Shown here piece after piece: positions 36,094 to 43,453 of a DNA stretch of 64,000 nt (its first letter is position 1; each line of letters opens with the position of its first letter). The notes under the pieces are model-generated. The model saw nothing but the letters and a program-made list of their open reading frames with translations, did not search any database and had not been told where the DNA came from. This DNA is from Lactobacillus kimbladii (GTDB lineage Bacteria > Bacillota > Bacilli > Lactobacillales > Lactobacillaceae), in NCBI RefSeq assembly GCF_014323605.1, contig NZ_SCMB01000006.1, positions 1 through 64,000 on the forward strand, in the 5' to 3' direction. A program made the position numbers and the translations under genes.

Positions 36094-38112
36094 TTAAAAC
36101 AGTATTTGGATTGTCTCTAATGGTGCTAGAGTTTCATTAATAATAGCAATACCATTTTCAACATTAATGTGGACTTTTGTTTTCCTGACAGAGTTATTGA
36201 CTTTCCTAATAATTGTAGCTTCATTACTTGTTAGTGGTGCAGATAAGTGCCATTTTATTTGTTGATAGCCATCTAAAGTAAAGTTGGCTAACCAAGCTTT
36301 TTGACCATCATTTTCAATAAACAGCTTAACATTTGGCATTCCCAATAAATAGTCTACTGGCGTAACACTATCAAGTATTTGTTGCAACAGACCCTGTTTG
36401 TATGTAGTAAATTGAGATTCCCAGCCATAGCGTGGATCTTGATCCATTGGGAGGATAACGATATGCTGGTCAATAACGGCCATGACGTTACCTAATTTTT
36501 CATCAATTGCATTATAAGCAAAAGACCACACTTTTACAAAACTTTGCGGTTGATATTCAATTTTTAAATAGTTTCCTGTTTGCTGCAACATTGTAATTCG
36601 CGGACTTTCAACTCCGTCAACAATCTGTCCATCTGCCTGTTCAAAAACTTGATAGTTTGAACGAAATGGATGCCACTCTGCTTTTTTAATATGCAGTAAA
36701 TTGGCTAAATTTCTGTCTAGTAAAACTTGGATGCATTCACCATCAAGCAACACAAAATTGTTTTTAACTAATTCATTAATTTGTGAATTTGACAAATTAC
36801 GTAAAAGCTGACCAGAAATAGCAACTACTTCATTTTTCAGTAAAGTTTTTTTACTGATAGGCAAAATTGTTGTAGCAAAACCAAAAGCTCCCAAAAGACT
36901 GGTCCAATTCTTTTCGTGAGGTAAAAGCTCCTCAATATTTTTGCCAGTTTTAGTTTGCAAATAGTAACTAGAGTCTTGATCAACCAAAACTTTTATTCCT
37001 CTTAAGTGGTCTATCGGCAAGCGATTTGCTAATAGTTGGTTAACAAACGGTTTAATTTGAGCGAGCATTCCTGCATAGTGCCAACTATCATTGATACCGT
37101 TGCCCATCATATCAAATAAATTAAGTAAAATTCCCTGGCTTCCAATTAGGGCGGAAGTAATAATCTGAAATGCGGTAAACGCATTTGACTTAACTAATGG
37201 AGAATACATATAGCTTTCCAATTCAGGGTACAGTTCTGCATTTTCACCTAAAAACGCAGCGGTAATGCGAGTATATTCTTCGAAATATCTACCGTATTGT
37301 AATGGTGCAACTTCATTATAAGCAGGTAAATGAGGCCGAGCCACCTTGGGATGACCTTCTCCAGCCTGTGCCTTAAATAAATTATCCCAATCGCGACCTT
37401 CAAGAGCATGCCAATCAGGATAGGAAGTCATTTGTGCCAGATCTGTCTCAGGACTAACCTTGTGAACAGCCTGTTCAATTATATGCTCGGTTTCAATCAT
37501 CTCTTGACGAGCCTGGTCAAGGTAAACCTGTCTTTCTTTAGTTGGTTTACCAGGCTGCAACATCTTTTTAACAAATTCTGCACGCGTTTCCTTTTTGCCT
37601 AATTTTTCGTTATATAGTTTCATGTGATAATCACAAAAGCACATTAATTTAAGGGGTGAATGGTTGTAATGGCGAAAATCATCTTCCAGCCATAACCTGC
37701 GGGGATGGATGCTGGCATATTGTGCGTAGGTATTTGCTAAATATTTACGCCATGTTGGATCAGCTGGACAAGCCATATCTTTGGCTTTATTGCCATTAAT
37801 ATCAACGAAAGTATTAAAGCCAATTTCAGGATTAACTTGGTAGCCTCGATCTGAATGCATAATGGTTGTCCAGGGGTTTAAACTAGTTGTTACACCAATT
37901 TTAGAAAGTTCTTTTTGTAAAGGTTTTATGGCATCTAACCATACTTGAGTCTCAGCTTTAGTTAAGTGGCTATGGTTTAGTTCTTCACCATTTATAAAAA
38001 AAGCAACATCGTCAATTTTACTCTCTTTAACAAATTTAATTAATTTTTCGTTTTTTGCTGGAGTGTTTGCTTTTGGATCCAGCATGTACCTTAACGTATA
38101 AATAAATGACAT
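36094..38112 (-). CDS. Uncharacterised glycoside hydrolase-like protein (putative TIM barrel)
   Basis: 672-residue soluble protein without signal peptide, read against the aga PTS. I do not recognise a named family. The N-terminal half looks like a TIM barrel of the GH42/GH-A kind: strands such as IDDVAFFINGEEL and GVTTSLNPWTTIMHSD, then PRRLWLEDDFRHYNHSPLKLMCFCDYHMKLYN (about residues 138-169), in which the Glu-Asp-Asp and the Cys/His cluster stand out as possible catalytic or metal residues. A second acidic segment is near ELYPELESYMYSP. A middle domain resembles the trimerisation-type domain of GH42 (VLVDQDSSYY), and a beta-rich C-terminus ends the chain. Position between sugar-uptake genes and two GH31 genes supports a glycosidase acting on imported material. 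Start ATG at 38112 has only a weak ribosome site. Confidence 0.6.
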   Translation of the reverse strand: MSFIYTLRYMLDPKANTPAKNEKLIKFVKESKIDDVAFFINGEELNHSHLTKAETQVWLDAIKPLQKELSKIGVTTSLNPWTTIMHSDRGYQVNPEIGFNTFVDINGNKAKDMACPADPTWRKYLANTYAQYASIHPRRLWLEDDFRHYNHSPLKLMCFCDYHMKLYNEKLGKKETRAEFVKKMLQPGKPTKERQVYLDQARQEMIETEHIIEQAVHKVSPETDLAQMTSYPDWHALEGRDWDNLFKAQAGEGHPKVARPHLPAYNEVAPLQYGRYFEEYTRITAAFLGENAELYPELESYMYSPLVKSNAFTAFQIITSALIGSQGILLNLFDMMGNGINDSWHYAGMLAQIKPFVNQLLANRLPIDHLRGIKVLVDQDSSYYLQTKTGKNIEELLPHEKNWTSLLGAFGFATTILPISKKTLLKNEVVAISGQLLRNLSNSQINELVKNNFVLLDGECIQVLLDRNLANLLHIKKAEWHPFRSNYQVFEQADGQIVDGVESPRITMLQQTGNYLKIEYQPQSFVKVWSFAYNAIDEKLGNVMAVIDQHIVILPMDQDPRYGWESQFTTYKQGLLQQILDSVTPVDYLLGMPNVKLFIENDGQKAWLANFTLDGYQQIKWHLSAPLTSNEATIIRKVNNSVRKTKVHINVENGIAIINETLAPLETIQILF

Positions 38113-38285
38113 ATTCGTGTTCCTATATAAAACTAATTACTAAAACTAATTTTATCATAGAGATAAATAAATTTCCTTTAAAATTCAGATAAGAAAACTA
38201 TACTTCAATAGTTTAAATTGTAAATATTTATTAAAAAATAACAAATAATATATATAAGATCAAAACATGGGTGGACAAGATATTT

Positions 38286-38346
38286 AAAATAACCGTTTAT
38301 TTATAGAACTAAAGATAATATAATATATTTATAAAACGCTTTCTAG
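38286..38346 (+). promoter_or_regulatory. Promoter region of the large GH31 gene with cre-like site
   Basis: TATAAT-like boxes lie in AAAGATAATATAATATATT. AAACGCTTTCT (38334-38344) reads on the other strand as AGAAAGCGTTTTAT, nearly the same as the cre-like site of the aga PTS. AATAACCGTTTATTT (near 38289) repeats the element found before that PTS. The two operons are probably co-regulated. Confidence 0.55.
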
Positions 38347-38380
38347 ATAATAAATAATAATTAACAAAAGGGGAAAAATA

Positions 38381-41300
38381 ATGTCGAAACAAAATAATTT
38401 TAATAATACAGCAAAAATAAGAAATGAGGACAGACATAATTCTTTTAAGCGAATTGGAGTGGGTGTTGCTTCAATAGCACTAACATCGATTTCTATTGGG
38501 ATTATGTATTGTCCTTCTCAAGTTGTTAGTGCCAAGGTGGTTACTCACCAGTCTACAAAAAATAAAAAGCATGTAAAGAAGAATAAGAGGATTTTAAAAA
38601 AGACTAGAAAAAATAGAAAGTCAGTTTCCGTTATAAAAACTAAAAAAGTAACTAAAAAGATCATTGCTAACAATAATGAAACAATAGAAAACGATCAAAG
38701 CAATGAAACTAACAATGAAACAATAGAAAATTCTCAAAATAATAATACTAACAAACAAACTGAACAGACACAAAGTAAAGTAAGTACTGATGAAACTAGT
38801 CAAAATGCGATTGCTAGCATTGAAAAGAAAGATAAATATTTTGAAGTTACTTATACTAATGGACAAGTAGCCCGACTATATGTATTAAGTCCAAAGATGT
38901 TTCGTTATTATATAGATCCCAAGAAAGAATATGGCGATCCTGAACAATCTCAAAAAGATTTAAATGCAAAAATGCTACAAGAAGATGCTTATGGAACGGG
39001 TGGATTAGAAGCTACAAAATATGAGGAAACTGAAAATGGTTGGAAGTTGTCAACTGGTACAATTGATATTAACTTTGATAAGACAGCGGGAACTATGAGC
39101 GTAAGTAAAGGAAATAGGGTGATTTTACAAGAGGATAAGCCAATTTCTATTACTGATGATTCAAGTACACAAACACTAAAAGACGATAAAGGTAGTAATT
39201 ATTTTGGTGGAGGAACTCAAAATGGTAGGTTCAATCTGACCGGTGACAAAATTCAAATTGTAAATACCAATAACTGGGTTGATCAAGGTGTAGCGTCTCC
39301 TAATCCATTTTACTGGTCATCTAAGGGATATGGTGTCGTGCGTAATACTTTTGCACCAGGTAGTTATGACTTTGATAGCATGTCAGATGGAAATATAGCA
39401 ACAACTCATAATGAAAATAGATTTGATGCAATTTATTTCTTTGATGACTCCTCTTACGACCTGATTCATGATTACCAAGAGCTAACTGGATTACCTGCTT
39501 TGACACCAATCTATGGTTTCTACGAAGCGCACTTAAACGCATATAACCGTGATTACTGGGTTGAAGTTCCCGAAGGAACTTCTGGTGCCATAAAATATCC
39601 AGATGGAAAATACTATAAGGAATATCAGCCTGCTGATCTTCCGGCTGATTTGAAGGATAAAGCAATTCGCGAAACTTTAAATGGTGAAAATGGAGGAACT
39701 AGTTATCAATTCAGTGCACGGGCAATGATTGATCAATATTTATCTCATGATATGCCCATTGGTTGGTTCTTACCTAATGACGGCTATGGCGCAGGTTATG
39801 GTCAAACTGACTCGTTAGAGGGCAATCTAGCAAATTTAGCAGAATTTATTGATTATGCTAATTCGAAAGGGCTGCAAGTAGGTTTGTGGACTCAGCAAAA
39901 TCTATCACCTGTTGATCCTGCAAATCCTAAGCCTAGTGACCGCGACTTTGAAAAAGAAATTCAAAATGGTGTTACTGCATTAAAAACTGATGTGGCTTGG
40001 GTAGGTTATGGTTATTCCTTTGGCCTTAATGCAACTCAAACTGCTGCAAGCATGATTAACAAGATTAAGGGTGATCTTTTACGACCATTTATTATTACTG
40101 TGGACGGTTGGGCTGGTACGCAAAATACGGCAGCTGTTTGGACAGGTGATGAAACAGGAGGAGAATGGGAATATATTCGTTTCCAAATACCTACGTATAT
40201 TGGATCAGGACTTTCAGGTCAACCTAACTCTGCATCAGATATGGATGGCATTTTTGGTGGTGAAAATCCAATTGTTAACGCTAGGGAATATGAATGGAAA
40301 GCATTTACTCCGATTCAATTAAATATGGATGGCTGGGGTTATAATCCTAAAAATCCATTTGCATTTGATGAAAATACTACTAATATTAATAGAGCTTACT
40401 TGAAACAAAAATCAATGTTAATGCCATATATTTATAGTATAGCTGCAGATTCAACTTTTGCTGGCAAGCCAATGGTTAGAGCAATGTTTCTTGATTACCC
40501 AGATTATCCTGAGGCCTACACTAATTTGGTAAAATATCAATATCTTTGGGGTGATAATTTCCTGGTTGCGCCGATTTATCAAAACACGGCAAGTGATGAA
40601 AAAGGAAATGATGTTCGTAATGGAATATATTTACCTGATAAAAACCAAATATGGATTGACTATTATACTGGGAAAGAATATCAAGGTGGTCAAGTTCTTA
40701 ATGATTTTGCTGCTCCAATTTGGAAATTGCCTGTTTTTGTTAAGGCAGGAGCTATTATTCCAGTTGCACCAGCAACGAATACGCCAAAAGATTATCTAAA
40801 TCTGAAAGAGAATAGACGTGAATTTGAAATTTATCCTTCTGGAAATAGTAATTTTACTGTTTATGATGATGACGGAATTTCTGCACAATACAAAAATGAA
40901 AAATACACACGAACTCAGATTCATTCTGCGCTAGATGGCTCTAAGCTGACAATTACAGTCGATCCTACAAAGGGTACTTATCAAGGTATGAATCCTAATA
41001 AGACTACAGAATTTGATATCAGAACTAAGTCTAACCCTACTACTATTACTGTTAAGATAGGTTCAAAGGATGTCAAACTAAGGCAAGCAAGTGACCTAGA
41101 GGATTATCAGAAATCTACTAATGTTTATTTCCTAGATAATTCTTATTTAACAAATTCATATTTGAAAGATATGGGTGAAGGTCTTAAACAAAGCTTTTTA
41201 CGTATTAAACTTGATAAAACTGATGTTACTCAAAATGGAATTGTAGTGTCACTTGACGGTATCAGTGAAGATGCAAATCCTGTAAATAAAATTCCTGATG

Positions 41301-43228
41301 AAAGCTCGGAAGTAAAAGTCCCTTCGGATATTAAACAAGATTCTGATAAGACTACAAAAAATACTATTGCTATATCATGGACTCCAGTTGACGGAAGTCA
41401 AAGTTATAACTTAAAAGTTGATAATGTTTTGTATACCAACATTAAGAAACCAGAATTTATATTAACTGACCTAAAGCCAAATTCACAGCATACATTCCAA
41501 GTACAGACTGTAACTGAAACAGCTGTTTCTCCTTGGAGTGATATTCAAACATTTAAGTCAAATGAAGATGAACTTAAAAATGCTGTGAAAGTTACTTATG
41601 TCAATACAGAGTCAAATATTAAAGGTACTAATATCTGGCAATCTGGTACACCTGGTGAAAATTTATTTGACGGTGATCTAACTAGTCAAGCACATACCAA
41701 TTGGTTTACATCGGGTCCGGAACAAGATGCTACACCAATGACTATTACAACTCATTTGGATGGAATTACTGATCTTGACCGTTTTGTTTATGTACCAAGA
41801 GATGATGGTGGTAAAAACGGCATGATAAAGGCCATGAATATTCAAACTAGCGTTGATGGCATTCATTGGAAAGAAGCAGGAAGTGGTTCAAACTGGTCTT
41901 ATGATAAAGATAAAAAGGAAATAAAATTTGCACCTGGTACAAAGGCTTATTGGGTAAAATTTATAATCCCACAAAACAGCACATATAATAAATTTGTCTC
42001 TGGTCAAGAATTTTTGCTTTACAAAAAAGATGGTACTAAAGCTGTACTTCCTGGAGATATTAATAATGATGGCGTAATAGATGATAATGATGTAACTTCC
42101 TTGTCCAATTATGCGGGAGAGACGCGTGGTAAAGATAATGATTTTGATGGCTATGTTGAAAATGGTGATCTTAATCAAAACGGAATGATTGATGCGTTTG
42201 ATATCAATTATGTTTTGACTCAATTAGGAAATCCACCAGCAAATATTGATGAAAGTGCCAAAGTTACCCCTTCAGGTAAGCTAACTATTTCTACAGATAA
42301 AAACAGCTATAATGAAGGTGATACAGTCACTGTAACTATTAGTGCAAGTAATTTAAAAAATGTCAATACTCTGTCTGCTAGACTGCCATATAGTTCGCAG
42401 GAATTAAAATTTGAAGGCATTCAAAATGGAAGCTTAACAGGAAGTATGACAAGTTTCTCTAAGAATAAGACTCATTCAGATAATAGCACGGATGTATTTG
42501 TAATTTATGGTAATAGAGGAGAAGCACCGCTGCTTAATGGTTATGGAACTGTTGCAACAATTAAGTTTACTGCGTTAAAGCCATTGAATGGGAAAACTAT
42601 TACTTTTGGTCTTAAAGATCAAATGCTGGTGAACAAGGGGTCTTTGGAATATGAGCCGGAAGATACTGAAACAATTAGCATTAAAGTTAAAGAAAAAGCT
42701 GAGAATCAGCATAATGATACAGGCAATTCTGGCAATACAGGTAACTCTGGCAATACAGGTAATATCACAAATAGCAATATCACTTCTCCAACAGCAAATA
42801 CATCGGATCAGACAGAACCAAATAAGGACAAGGATAAAGAAAACACAGACAATAATAAATTTAAGACAAGTAAAGTCTTGATGCATAATGCATATATTTA
42901 TGATGAAAACAGTCAAAGAAAAGATGATAGTGTTCTAAAAGCTGGCTCTAAGGTAATGGTCCTTGGTAAAAAAGTGATTAATAATAAAGAATACTATGAT
43001 TTAGGAAATAGTCGCTTTATAGCAGCTGGCAATATTGATGGATTGGATCGCAAACTTCGTCATAATTCATACATATACAATAGGAAGGGAAAGAGAGTAG
43101 GACGTAAAGTTTTGAAAAAGGGTAAGAAAGTAGAAACATATGGTAGTGCAATAAAGATAGGGTTTAAGAAGTACTATACAATAGGTAAAAACAAATATGT
43201 AAAGAAAGTTAATTTTTACTCGATATAA
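38381..43228 (+). CDS. Secreted multidomain GH31 glycosidase with dockerin-like, cohesin-like and SLAP modules
   Basis: 1615-residue surface enzyme. The signal segment (RIGVGVASIALTSISIGIMY, about residues 27-46) is followed by a Lys- then Asn/Thr-rich linker to about 145. The GH31 catalytic region (about 150-900) has nucleophile Asp537 in LKTDVAWVGYGYSFG and acid/base Asp590 in WTGDETGGEWEYIRF. These active-site motifs differ from classical alpha-glucosidases and recall the GH31 alpha-N-acetylgalactosaminidase branch. Then come a fibronectin III domain (about 975-1065), an F5/8-type (CBM32-like) domain (about 1070-1220), a dockerin-like pair of calcium loops (DINNDGVIDDND and DLNQNGMIDAFD, about 1225-1287), a cohesin-like beta domain (about 1297-1435), a Gly/Asn/Thr linker and two SLAP-like repeats (about 1497-1615). 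Substrate assignment rests on motif memory and the aga-type neighbours. Confidence 0.85.
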   Translation: MSKQNNFNNTAKIRNEDRHNSFKRIGVGVASIALTSISIGIMYCPSQVVSAKVVTHQSTKNKKHVKKNKRILKKTRKNRKSVSVIKTKKVTKKIIANNNETIENDQSNETNNETIENSQNNNTNKQTEQTQSKVSTDETSQNAIASIEKKDKYFEVTYTNGQVARLYVLSPKMFRYYIDPKKEYGDPEQSQKDLNAKMLQEDAYGTGGLEATKYEETENGWKLSTGTIDINFDKTAGTMSVSKGNRVILQEDKPISITDDSSTQTLKDDKGSNYFGGGTQNGRFNLTGDKIQIVNTNNWVDQGVASPNPFYWSSKGYGVVRNTFAPGSYDFDSMSDGNIATTHNENRFDAIYFFDDSSYDLIHDYQELTGLPALTPIYGFYEAHLNAYNRDYWVEVPEGTSGAIKYPDGKYYKEYQPADLPADLKDKAIRETLNGENGGTSYQFSARAMIDQYLSHDMPIGWFLPNDGYGAGYGQTDSLEGNLANLAEFIDYANSKGLQVGLWTQQNLSPVDPANPKPSDRDFEKEIQNGVTALKTDVAWVGYGYSFGLNATQTAASMINKIKGDLLRPFIITVDGWAGTQNTAAVWTGDETGGEWEYIRFQIPTYIGSGLSGQPNSASDMDGIFGGENPIVNAREYEWKAFTPIQLNMDGWGYNPKNPFAFDENTTNINRAYLKQKSMLMPYIYSIAADSTFAGKPMVRAMFLDYPDYPEAYTNLVKYQYLWGDNFLVAPIYQNTASDEKGNDVRNGIYLPDKNQIWIDYYTGKEYQGGQVLNDFAAPIWKLPVFVKAGAIIPVAPATNTPKDYLNLKENRREFEIYPSGNSNFTVYDDDGISAQYKNEKYTRTQIHSALDGSKLTITVDPTKGTYQGMNPNKTTEFDIRTKSNPTTITVKIGSKDVKLRQASDLEDYQKSTNVYFLDNSYLTNSYLKDMGEGLKQSFLRIKLDKTDVTQNGIVVSLDGISEDANPVNKIPDESSEVKVPSDIKQDSDKTTKNTIAISWTPVDGSQSYNLKVDNVLYTNIKKPEFILTDLKPNSQHTFQVQTVTETAVSPWSDIQTFKSNEDELKNAVKVTYVNTESNIKGTNIWQSGTPGENLFDGDLTSQAHTNWFTSGPEQDATPMTITTHLDGITDLDRFVYVPRDDGGKNGMIKAMNIQTSVDGIHWKEAGSGSNWSYDKDKKEIKFAPGTKAYWVKFIIPQNSTYNKFVSGQEFLLYKKDGTKAVLPGDINNDGVIDDNDVTSLSNYAGETRGKDNDFDGYVENGDLNQNGMIDAFDINYVLTQLGNPPANIDESAKVTPSGKLTISTDKNSYNEGDTVTVTISASNLKNVNTLSARLPYSSQELKFEGIQNGSLTGSMTSFSKNKTHSDNSTDVFVIYGNRGEAPLLNGYGTVATIKFTALKPLNGKTITFGLKDQMLVNKGSLEYEPEDTETISIKVKEKAENQHNDTGNSGNTGNSGNTGNITNSNITSPTANTSDQTEPNKDKDKENTDNNKFKTSKVLMHNAYIYDENSQRKDDSVLKAGSKVMVLGKKVINNKEYYDLGNSRFIAAGNIDGLDRKLRHNSYIYNRKGKRVGRKVLKKGKKVETYGSAIKIGFKKYYTIGKNKYVKKVNFYSI

Positions 43229-43292
43229 AAATAAAAACTAGATTAAATCTATCAAGTTTTTAATTATTTAGTTACTAAGCGACTAAAATTTT

Positions 43293-43331
43293 CCCCATAA
43301 TTAGAATTACTAATTATGGGGTTTTATTTTT
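43293..43331 (+). terminator. Terminator of the large GH31 gene
   Basis: Perfect 12-bp stem CCCCATAATTAG/CTAATTATGGGG with a 5-nt loop, followed by TTTTATTTTT. Confidence 0.92.
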
Positions 43332-43453
43332 CTAACTAGTAGGAAAAAACAATGTTATGACAAAAACTTATCATAAAGCTATTTATACTTTCTTAGATTT
43401 AGCATATAATCAAATTTATCAAATATTTTAAGAAAGATTAATTTTCTTCTAAT

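Noticed and set aside
42575..42916. 113-codon leftward Cys/Ile-rich frame within the large GH31
   Set aside because: Opposite the repetitive Gly/Asn/Thr linker; composition is a by-product of the sense repeats.
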